In this document: positions 1 to 6,316 of the stretch, piece after piece
Position numbering within the stretch: the first letter of the stretch is position 1
Layout of the letters: each line of letters begins with the position of its first letter
Source: Paragorgia papillata
Taxonomy: Eukaryota; Cnidaria; Anthozoa; Scleralcyonacea; Coralliidae
DNA length: 64,000 bases
Assembly: GCA_035771165.1 (NCBI GenBank)
Contig: JAWNZC010000285.1
Location: 558,001 to 622,000 of the forward strand
Reading direction: 5' to 3'
Made by a program: the position numbers and the translations under genes
The notes under the pieces: model-generated
Told to the model about the DNA's origin: nothing
Database searches by the model: none
Seen by the model: only the letters and a program-made list of their open reading frames with translations

Positions 1-452
1 GATGAAGTTGGTTTTTTCATTTTTTTTAGAAGATCATTTCTTTGACAAATTCCCAAAATAATGAACATAATATAATTTAAACTATATTTTCTGTCTAAAA
101 CCAAACCCGATCCTACAAGGGTTCTATTGGACTTAACAAAAAATTTCATGATCTCGTAACCAACAATTTTATCTTCCTTTGGGAACAGTTTCCAAAATGT
201 TTTTACATATCTTTTTAAAATGGGTTTTAAAGGTTCTTTGTGGTTGTATGCATGCAACTTTAACAACATTAGACCACATTTTCCACAAATTATGGATCCT
301 TGGAATTCTTCTTTCCCTGCTTTACAACAACTACTTTTGTCCTTATGTGTTTCAAGTTCAAGAAGACTTTTGTTAAAATCTTTTGGTTTTTGCGAAGCTT
401 CGACGGTTTCAATGATTGGAAAGTATGAAACATTTAATTTTTGAAATGACAT
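1..452 (-). CDS. Partial zinc-ribbon protein, possibly TFIIB-like (element A)
   Basis: An open frame starts at ATG 452-450 on the minus strand and runs off the left edge of the window (about 150 codons, no stop). Around residues 41-66 two adjacent cysteines are followed, about 17 residues later, by CGKCGL, and the surrounding text is GSIICGKCGLML. This spacing and the hydrophobic end resemble the N-terminal zinc ribbon of TFIIB-type factors. The rest is helical and could be the start of cyclin-like repeats, but that is weak. The gene begins 14 bp after the stop of the next minus-strand gene, so the two could be co-transcribed. Large DNA viruses do carry TFIIB homologues. The zinc ribbon is seen directly; the TFIIB assignment is inference. 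Confidence 0.5.
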   Translation of the reverse strand, partial: MSFQKLNVSYFPIIETVEASQKPKDFNKSLLELETHKDKSSCCKAGKEEFQGSIICGKCGLMLLKLHAYNHKEPLKPILKRYVKTFWKLFPKEDKIVGYEIMKFFVKSNRTLVGSGLVLDRKYSLNYIMFIILGICQRNDLLKKMKKPTS

Positions 453-465
453 TGCTCACTTTTAT

Positions 466-1656
466 TTAAATTAATCTTGATATTCCTTTAAATACCAAGA
501 AAACCGTTCCAATTGAAGCCCCAAAAACTTCTGGTAATCTGTCGTTATCTTTTTCTGGATTTTCTGGAGTAAATATTCCTGGTTTGTATTTTCTTTCATT
601 AATTTTAACAACATCATCAATAGTTTCAATGGGTTTTACAAAAGGTTTGCCAACATTTAAGTGTCTGTTGAGTCCAAGAACCATTTTGTTTGTAGCCAGG
701 GTAAGAACATTGTTGAACCCACTAATTGGATTAATAAGGATCCTCATATCAGATGGGATTAAAATTAAACCAGGAGATATCGCAAAATTTAAAACAACAT
801 TTGTGGACTTAATGGCCTGCCTCATATTCGAAATAGAAACAGTGACGTCATCCTGTGCTATTGTATCCTCCATTAACTTTTTAAACACCTCTTGTGTTTG
901 TAAACTTTTAGCTCCTTCTCCAACAATGACCCACCTTGTTTTTGCTTGTGCTCCCAAAACGCAGTAAACAAAAGATTCTAAGGATTGTTGAAATAATTTC
1001 TGACCCAAAAGTGTTAATCCATTGGAATCTTCAGGCACAAAATGTTTAAAATCATTGGGATGCCTAGAACCAGCTGACACCAGTTCCTCATATGTGTTTA
1101 CCCTTCCATAACTCTCTTTTGTTAAATTTACATATCTGACTTCATATCCAAGGTCTTTCATATCTTGTGTAAATTCTTTTGCACTTTGTGTGGAGTTACT
1201 TATTTTTTTTATCCAAACATCGTTGGGATTGTGTTGCAAAATTTTTATTACATCTTCTTTCAAAAATCTTCTAAGTTTGTTCGGATGTTTTAAAAACCTC
1301 CTTACCTGAAAAACATAATGATAATGAACAATACTTGTTAAAAAAGAAGACCGAAATCTTTTAAAATTATTTTGGAAATGCTTGTTAGAAATACCACACA
1401 AATAACTTGCAACATAACTGGCAGCAATGGCTGTAAAATATGGAATAGTAAGGAAATCATTTAGTGTTGGGTTCCTTGTTTTCATTGGCTGTTGGAATGT
1501 TGAATTTATGGGATTCAGGTTTACAACAAAATTCTCTCTTTCATTTGCAAATATGGTAATTGTGTTTATGTTTACAGAAGCCTTTGGTTGTTTGGAAAAT
1601 TTCTGAACCGTTCCAGAAACTCCCCACTCTTTCGGCCATTCTTTAAATTCTGTCAT
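466..1656 (-). CDS. Element A conserved hypothetical protein, 396 aa
   Basis: This is an uninterrupted 396-codon gene, divergent from the integrase across a 40-bp gap. I do not recognise its family. It has no obvious signal peptide. A moderately hydrophobic patch lies near residues 70-90, and a mixed alpha/beta C-terminal half has short beta-rich runs. It sits where Polintons carry structural genes, so a virion-type role is possible, but no jelly-roll or ATPase motif is visible. Its start is preceded by CAATAAACA, like other starts in this element. The intact frame in an AT-rich setting argues that it is or was expressed. No function is assigned. Confidence 0.7.
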   Translation of the reverse strand: MTEFKEWPKEWGVSGTVQKFSKQPKASVNINTITIFANERENFVVNLNPINSTFQQPMKTRNPTLNDFLTIPYFTAIAASYVASYLCGISNKHFQNNFKRFRSSFLTSIVHYHYVFQVRRFLKHPNKLRRFLKEDVIKILQHNPNDVWIKKISNSTQSAKEFTQDMKDLGYEVRYVNLTKESYGRVNTYEELVSAGSRHPNDFKHFVPEDSNGLTLLGQKLFQQSLESFVYCVLGAQAKTRWVIVGEGAKSLQTQEVFKKLMEDTIAQDDVTVSISNMRQAIKSTNVVLNFAISPGLILIPSDMRILINPISGFNNVLTLATNKMVLGLNRHLNVGKPFVKPIETIDDVVKINERKYKPGIFTPENPEKDNDRLPEVFGASIGTVFLVFKGISRLI

Positions 1657-1696
1657 TGTTTATTGAAGTTTGAAATTTTGTTTTCCCCAAAATAAA
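1657..1696. promoter_or_regulatory. Divergent promoter gap of element A
   Basis: Only 40 bp separate the minus-strand 396-aa gene from the integrase ATG at 1697. Both edges carry the A-rich signal seen before other genes in this element: CAATAAACA-ATG leftwards and CAAAATAAA-ATG rightwards. No TATA box, CCAAT box or splice site fits in this space. The promoter role is inferred from position and motif recurrence. Confidence 0.4.
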
Positions 1697-2668
1697 ATGG
1701 AAGAAAAACTTTTACTCATTGATCTTGAGTTACGAGAGATTTACTACAACCCTGTAACTGGTTACCAATCTATGGAAAAACTTTACCAAGCTGCTGTCAA
1801 AGAAAACCCTTCAATAACCCGAAAACTGGTTAGGGAGTGGTTACACAGTCAAAAAGTTTTTACTTTACACAAACCCATCAAAAAACCAAAAAAATACCAG
1901 AAAACATTTGTTAAAAATCTTGCTGACCAAATGCAAATGGACTTGGTAGATATGGCGAAATTTGGTTCTGAAAATAATGACCAAAAGTGGATATTGACAG
2001 GTATTGAAATTTTGTCAAGATTTGGTTTTGCTGTTTCTGTTAAAAGAAAGAGTACTGTAGCTATGGTGCCAGGTGTTAGCAAAATGTTGGAAGAATTTAA
2101 GAAAAGATTTGGTAAATATCCAGAAACAGTCCAGTTTGACGAAGGGAAGGAATTCTATAATGTTGGAGTAAAAACTCTTTTGAAATCTCTAAACATAGGG
2201 TATTTTTCATCCAGATCCCACAGAAAGGCTGCACTTGTGGAAAGGTTCAACAGGACTTTGAAAACCAGGATGTGGAAATTTTTTACTTTTAAAGGGAACA
2301 AGAAGTGGTTAGATAGTTTGGACAAATTTGTTAATAGTTACAACAACACAATCCACAGCACCATTAAAATGAAACCCAAAGATGTCAATAATACCAACCA
2401 ATCCAAAGTCTTTTTTACACTGTATGGGATCCCTCCTCTTGAAGGAAGTATAAAACCAAAATTCAAAATTGGGGACAATGTCAGGATCCAAAAATACAGA
2501 AAAAACTTTGCAAAAGGATATGATCCAAATTTTACAGATGAAATTTTTACTGTGTCAGCGGTTTTCAGAGGAGTTCCTGTTATGTATAGAATTCGGGATA
2601 AGGAGGAGGACATTATGGGAAAATTTTATGGTGAGGAGTTGGTAAAAGTTATTGGGGAACAAACATAA
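1697..2668 (+). CDS. Retroviral-type integrase of element A
   Basis: This DDE(D35E-type) integrase should cut and join the element ends during insertion, as in Polintons/Mavericks. An upstream in-frame ATG exists at 1670, but I choose 1697 because it follows the recurrent AAAATAAA signal and begins the usual helical domain. Catalytic residues are visible in MDLVDM (about residue 81), QFDEGKEF (about 149) and ALVERFNRT (about 184). The C-terminal region has the SH3-like FKIGDNVRI motif. It lacks the chromodomain of the Polinton B integrase at the other end of the window. The next gene starts 8 bp after the stop. The frame is intact. Confidence 0.92.
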   Translation: MEEKLLLIDLELREIYYNPVTGYQSMEKLYQAAVKENPSITRKLVREWLHSQKVFTLHKPIKKPKKYQKTFVKNLADQMQMDLVDMAKFGSENNDQKWILTGIEILSRFGFAVSVKRKSTVAMVPGVSKMLEEFKKRFGKYPETVQFDEGKEFYNVGVKTLLKSLNIGYFSSRSHRKAALVERFNRTLKTRMWKFFTFKGNKKWLDSLDKFVNSYNNTIHSTIKMKPKDVNNTNQSKVFFTLYGIPPLEGSIKPKFKIGDNVRIQKYRKNFAKGYDPNFTDEIFTVSAVFRGVPVMYRIRDKEEDIMGKFYGEELVKVIGEQT

Positions 2669-2675
2669 ATAAACA

Positions 2676-4124
2676 ATGGATAGAGAAACCAAAACTGAGG
2701 ACCCAGGTTTTGAAATGGAAAATCTAAATCCAAACGAAACAGAAGAAGATGAGCAGGATCGTTTAGAAAGAGAAGAGATGGCCGAGGAGGAAACGGATTT
2801 GGGTGGTACCAGAAGAAAAGAAACATTAGAAGAAACACAGGAACGTTTAGATAGAGAAGATATAAATGAAAGTCTTTTAAAAGAAGAGGAGGAGGAAGAC
2901 GATGTGTTCTATGATGACACAGCTAACAACTACGAATTTGACTACCAGGAGCAGGATGAGTTAACCAAAAGATTGAACGAACTAAAAGGTAAGGGTAAAC
3001 GAAAACTAACTGCTAGGGGAATGAAGATGCAACTACTGGCAGAAAACTCCATAAAAGGAGACATACAAAGAAGGGGTACCATAAAAAGAAGACAATTTAT
3101 CAAAGATGTTTTTGGACAGCAAATAATCAAAAGTGATGGACTTCAAAGCAAAAAAATAATAGAAAAAAGTAAACTAATGTACAACCCGGAAACAGAAGAG
3201 CCAATTGGATTAACTTTTGATGATATAATGATTGTATCCAAAGATGTCACCGGAAAGTTTATACAAAATGAGGGACAAGGCGAATATCAGGAAAAAATTG
3301 ATGAATTCCAAGCCTTACTGGAAATGGCCGAACTAGAAAGTAAAAACTCAGCAATTGGATCATTCTCAAAAAGATTAGGAATTAGTCCGGAAGCTTCAAA
3401 TGCACTTCGTAGAGCCCTTGCCATAGATTTGATGGATCAGGTACTAATTATGGGGGATGCTATATATACTGGAATCAATGGTGTAGGAGGAGAACTTGAC
3501 ACCAACCTTGGTAACATTGGCGGGGTTCTAAAGGATGTTACACATATTACTAAGAACCCACACCTAAACCCTGCAGAAAAACGGAAAGCCCTTAAGGACA
3601 ACCTAGAAGCCGCTGAAATTAACAAAAATCTTTATAGGGATTTGGTAAGAGATACAGACAGCCAAACATTAAGACCTCTCTATGAAATGGGAATGGATGC
3701 TTGTGCAACAAAGGCAGAGGTGGTCAGATTAACACTAAACATGAAACCACAGGAGGCTGAAACAGAACAATTGGCGGAAGAGCATATTTTAACCAGATTC
3801 GAAAAATTTAAAGAATGGGCTAAACAAAACATGGGTGTCTCTGCTGCCATTGCCATTTCCATTGCTGGGATCATAACAACTGTGGCACTAGCTGGAAAAG
3901 CTGCTGTTGTAACTACTGCAAAGGCGACAGGAGCATTAGCAAAAGCATTGGCGAAACTTGCAAAACTTGCTTGGCCCGTATTGGCACCAATTCTTAGCAT
4001 ATTGGCAACTGCTTTGTCTTGGGGTGCAAAGGGATTGGCATGGTTGGCGAAAAATTTGTGGTTACTTGCGATAGCTTTAACATATCTTGTGTATACAGAA
4101 TACAAAAACTATAAGAAAAAATGA
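2676..4124 (+). CDS. Element A conserved protein with acidic head and hydrophobic tail, 482 aa
   Basis: The first 95 or so residues are strongly acidic and probably coiled or disordered. A mixed helical middle follows. The last 90 residues are alanine/glycine-rich and strongly hydrophobic, with at least two probable membrane helices (around residues 390-415 and 430-475) and a lysine-rich end (YKNYKKK). My recollection, unchecked, is that similar proteins accompany PolB/integrase elements in several invertebrates. A membrane-active or virion-associated role is possible but unproven. It is packed between the integrase (7-bp gap) and the 171-aa gene (17-bp gap). The start is preceded by AAATAAACA. 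Confidence 0.75.
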   Translation: MDRETKTEDPGFEMENLNPNETEEDEQDRLEREEMAEEETDLGGTRRKETLEETQERLDREDINESLLKEEEEEDDVFYDDTANNYEFDYQEQDELTKRLNELKGKGKRKLTARGMKMQLLAENSIKGDIQRRGTIKRRQFIKDVFGQQIIKSDGLQSKKIIEKSKLMYNPETEEPIGLTFDDIMIVSKDVTGKFIQNEGQGEYQEKIDEFQALLEMAELESKNSAIGSFSKRLGISPEASNALRRALAIDLMDQVLIMGDAIYTGINGVGGELDTNLGNIGGVLKDVTHITKNPHLNPAEKRKALKDNLEAAEINKNLYRDLVRDTDSQTLRPLYEMGMDACATKAEVVRLTLNMKPQEAETEQLAEEHILTRFEKFKEWAKQNMGVSAAIAISIAGIITTVALAGKAAVVTTAKATGALAKALAKLAKLAWPVLAPILSILATALSWGAKGLAWLAKNLWLLAIALTYLVYTEYKNYKKK

Positions 4125-4141
4125 AAATAACACTACTATAA

Positions 4142-4657
4142 ATGAACGCAGAATACGCAACAACGAATGACGAAAAAAATGAAGAACCATTTAAAGATCC
4201 GCTAAACTTAAATATCCGGGAAGACTTGATCCGCCTATCCTTTGCAAAGGAGATCAAATATTCGGAAGCATATCTGAAAAAAGCTTCGATGACCCAACTT
4301 GAAAAAATTAAGCTAAACTATGAAAGAAACCAACTTGACAAAACAACTTCTCTGTTAACAGAAACCCTTGTAACCAAATTTTCAGAGTTATTGGAGCAAC
4401 TGGATTTGGTACAGGATGACGCAAAACTGGATGCAGAATTATCATCAAATAAACTATTTTGTGATGATGTTAGGTCATTGGTTAGGAAAATCTCTCCCTA
4501 TATCCCGATGATTGGTTTGCTAACGGGAGGCATAATTATTGTAAAACATGTCTGGGACAGGAAACCAACTTTAGATAAAAATGTTACAGTACAAACTGAT
4601 GAAAATCCTAATGAAAATGTCAGTGGTGGCAGTTCTGTTGATTCCAGTAACAGTTGA
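4142..4657 (+). CDS. Element A small protein with one membrane segment, 171 aa
   Basis: The family is not recognised. The N-terminal two thirds is charged and helical, with a probable coiled coil around residues 40-100. A single hydrophobic segment, YIPMIGLLTGGIIIVKHV, lies near residues 120-137. The tail is rich in Asn, Ser and Gly. This arrangement fits a tail-side membrane anchor. It is the last gene of a tightly packed three-gene block with the integrase and the 482-aa protein, and a perfect hairpin follows 26 nt after the stop. The ATG is preceded by CTATAA. Confidence 0.65.
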   Translation: MNAEYATTNDEKNEEPFKDPLNLNIREDLIRLSFAKEIKYSEAYLKKASMTQLEKIKLNYERNQLDKTTSLLTETLVTKFSELLEQLDLVQDDAKLDAELSSNKLFCDDVRSLVRKISPYIPMIGLLTGGIIIVKHVWDRKPTLDKNVTVQTDENPNENVSGGSSVDSSNS

Positions 4658-4682
4658 ACTAATTTTACTTAAGTTTTTACTA

Positions 4683-4710
4683 TTTTCCTAATCTTGTTTG
4701 GTTAGGAAAA
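4683..4710 (+). terminator. Gene-end hairpin 1 of element A
   Basis: TTTTCCTAA (4683-4691) and TTAGGAAAA (4702-4710) form a perfect 9-bp stem. A G-T wobble and a further pair extend it to 11 positions around a short loop. It lies 26 nt after the stop of the 171-aa gene and 10 nt before the next ATG. A transcript-end function is inferred from the same arrangement behind other genes of this element. Confidence 0.6.
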
Positions 4711-4719
4711 AATAAAAAA

Positions 4720-4869
4720 ATGGAAATTCAAAGTCAAAGCCAAAAGAAAAATTTAATAAAAACCATATTACCAAAAAAAGGTAAGGAAAAAGGAAAAAAT
4801 ATGGACAAACAAAACAGTCAAAAATTACACAAAGGTAAAATCGTCTTCTGTGGAGTGTTTAAAAAATGA
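4720..4869 (+). CDS. Element A small basic ORF, 49 aa
   Basis: This short frame starts with ATG after AAAAAATAAAAAA and ends in KIVFCGVFKK. It is rich in lysine, glutamine and asparagine, with no recognisable domain. Support is positional: it fills the gap between hairpin 1 and the next small frame, has the same upstream motif as the larger genes, and is followed within 12 bp by another frame. It could be noncoding AT-rich sequence. Confidence 0.35.
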   Translation: MEIQSQSQKKNLIKTILPKKGKEKGKNMDKQNSQKLHKGKIVFCGVFKK

Positions 4870-4880
4870 AATAAATAACA

Positions 4881-5024
4881 ATGTTAATGAAAATCTTAAA
4901 CTGGTATCGTCAAATCAAGCAACAACGGAGGGAAAGGAGGAACCTAATTCTTGAAAAAAAGTGGATAGATAACGAAAAGGATCAGTGGGTTTACTGCAAT
5001 GCCAGAAATGGTAGTTATTACTAA
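4881..5024 (+). CDS. Element A small basic ORF, 47 aa
   Basis: The ATG follows GAAATAAATAACA. The product has a basic, amphipathic first half (WYRQIKQQRRERRN) and a Trp/Tyr-containing end. No family is recognised. It lies between the 49-aa frame and the SAP/NUMOD1-like gene, with 35 bp to the latter. Coding status rests on spacing and start context only. Confidence 0.35.
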   Translation: MLMKILNWYRQIKQQRRERRNLILEKKWIDNEKDQWVYCNARNGSYY

Positions 5025-5059
5025 AATTGAAATTTAATAAAAAAAATAATTAAAAGAAC

Positions 5060-5521
5060 ATGAACAATTTTGAGATCATTATTAAGTTTCAAGAAAAAAC
5101 CAAAGAATCCCAGACAAAAGAAGAACTAGATGAAAAAATAAAACTTTTGCAAAGTCAACTTTACAAAACACTGGAACTCCGAGTGCACAATTTTGGGATT
5201 CCCACACTAAAAAGAGCTGAAATAGAGGCCATGGCTATACAAAAAGGGGTTGATACAACCAACCTATCAAAACAGACACTTTGCGAAATACTTGACATCC
5301 CATTCATTGACCTCAGAAAAGGTCACCCAGATTTTCCAAACATAACACCTGTTAAAATTCTATTTACATCCCTAGAAGATGGAGAAGGAATAGAGTTCCC
5401 AAGTATGACCCAAGCAGCCATCGCTATAAAAAAAAGGGACACTGGCAGCATCAGACACATACTCAAAAACAACCTAACTGTTTTGTACAATGGAAAACTC
5501 TGGTCCGTAAGTAGAGTATAA
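5060..5521 (+). CDS. SAP-like plus NUMOD1-like DNA-binding protein, paralogue 1
   Basis: The 153-aa product has three parts: an N-terminal helical stretch, a SAP/HeH-like segment at about residues 55-85 (AIQKGVDTTNLSKQTLCEIL), and a C-terminal segment (about 110-153) reading IEFPSMTQAAIAIKKRD then LYNGKLWSVSRV. The last part follows the NUMOD1 pattern of nuclease-associated DNA-binding modules, which sit beside homing-type nucleases in phages and large viruses. No nuclease core is present, so this would be a stand-alone DNA-binding protein. A paralogue follows at 5594. A near-perfect 12-bp hairpin lies 19 nt after the stop. Domain calls are by eye. Confidence 0.6.
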   Translation: MNNFEIIIKFQEKTKESQTKEELDEKIKLLQSQLYKTLELRVHNFGIPTLKRAEIEAMAIQKGVDTTNLSKQTLCEILDIPFIDLRKGHPDFPNITPVKILFTSLEDGEGIEFPSMTQAAIAIKKRDTGSIRHILKNNLTVLYNGKLWSVSRV

Positions 5522-5539
5522 ACAAATCCAAAAAAACCA

Positions 5540-5568
5540 GAATCTCTTATTCCAACAATAAGAAATTC
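5540..5568 (+). terminator. Gene-end hairpin 2 of element A
   Basis: GAATCTCTTATT (5540-5551) pairs with AATAAGAAATTC (5557-5568) at 11 of 12 positions around the 5-nt loop CCAAC. It lies 19 nt past the stop of the gene at 5060-5521 and before the paralogue at 5594. Confidence 0.6.
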
Positions 5569-5593
5569 TAAAAAGAAACCATTATAATAAACA

Positions 5594-6014
5594 ATGCAAT
5601 ACGAACCCACTCCCAAAAAACTTTTCCAAATACGAATGCAACTTAGAGAAAGTGCAAACAAAAGACTTAAAACAATACGAGAAGAAGAATTTCCACCAAC
5701 ATCCCTCAAAGAACTCAGGGTATTAGGATGGAAACTTGGTGTTAAAGGATCCCACAGTCTTAACACAGAAACACTTTGTCAGAAACTTAATATACCATTA
5801 GTAAAAAATGAAGTCTATGACAAGTACCACAGAAATGCAATCAAAACACCAGTCAAAATAACATTTACTTCTGCTGCCGGCGAAACAATAGAGTTCCCGA
5901 GTATTTACAATGCTGCCCTCAATTTGCATAAAAAACCCAAGTTATATCCCATTTTGTATTAAAAACCAAAGAGAAGTTTCGTACAATGGTAAACTATGGT
6001 CAATAAGTCGTTAA
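5594..6014 (+). pseudogene. SAP-like plus NUMOD1-like protein, paralogue 2, frameshifted
   Basis: The first 122 codons (5594-5962) align with paralogue 1: a SAP-like segment, ELRVLGWKLGVKGSHSLNTE, then TPVKITFTSAAGETIEFPS in register with the other copy. The frame then stops, but the neighbouring frame carries the missing ending (SYNGKLWSISR, stop at 6012-6014). The shift falls near the A-run at about 5930, consistent with a one-base indel or sequencing error. The start follows TATAATAAACA, so expression signals look kept. It is either a decaying duplicate or a tract-error victim. Confidence 0.6.
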
Positions 6015-6036
6015 AAATTCTAAAAACCACATATAT

Positions 6037-6057
6037 AAACAGGACTCTATACTGTTT
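6037..6057 (+). terminator. Gene-end hairpin 3 of element A (weak)
   Basis: AAACAG (6037-6042) and CTGTTT (6052-6057) can form a 6-bp stem with a 9-nt loop. It lies 22 nt after the stop of paralogue 2, the same distance range as the stronger hairpins. Alone it would not be convincing. Confidence 0.35.
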
Positions 6058-6099
6058 TCTAAGGTTGGCATCTGTGTAAACTTCGTCATTTTTCCAAAA

Positions 6100-6129
6100 A
6101 TCCTTTCCATCATTGGAAAGGAGTTTTTT
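6100..6129 (-). terminator. Gene-end hairpin 4 of element A (minus-strand gene)
   Basis: TCCTTTCCA (6101-6109) and TGGAAAGGA (6114-6122) form a perfect 9-bp stem with loop TCAT. Flanking AAAAA and TTTTTT extend it past one bulged G. It begins about 13-19 nt beyond the stop (6143-6141) of the minus-strand membrane-protein gene and faces hairpin 3 of the convergent gene. Confidence 0.6.
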
Positions 6130-6140
6130 GTATGAAGTTT

Positions 6141-6281
6141 TTACAAAAGTATTATAGCACTTATCCAAATAATGTTACCAATGATTATCCCAACAGTAAG
6201 TGCAGTCCATGGAGAAATTTTATCGATAAACTCAACAACCTTTTCATCAACAGCATTAATATTTTCATTAATTTTGTCCAT
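6141..6281 (-). CDS. Element A 46-aa single-span membrane protein
   Basis: The ATG at 6281-6279 follows AAAATAAAAT on the minus strand. The product has a charged 23-residue head (MDKINENINAVDEKVVEFID) and a hydrophobic span (WTALTVGIIIGNIIWISAII) to the C-terminus, typical of a tail-anchored micro-protein. The family is not recognised. It is divergent from PolB across 35 bp and followed by a strong hairpin on its own strand, which supports it as a real gene despite its size. Confidence 0.55.
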   Translation of the reverse strand: MDKINENINAVDEKVVEFIDKISPWTALTVGIIIGNIIWISAIILL

Positions 6282-6316
6282 ATTTTATTTTAAAAAAAAT
6301 TCATACTATATAATAA

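Noticed and set aside
1670..1696. Integrase start at 1670
   Set aside because: The upstream ATG lacks the recurrent AATAAA-like motif and adds a low-complexity leader; 1697 has the motif directly before it.
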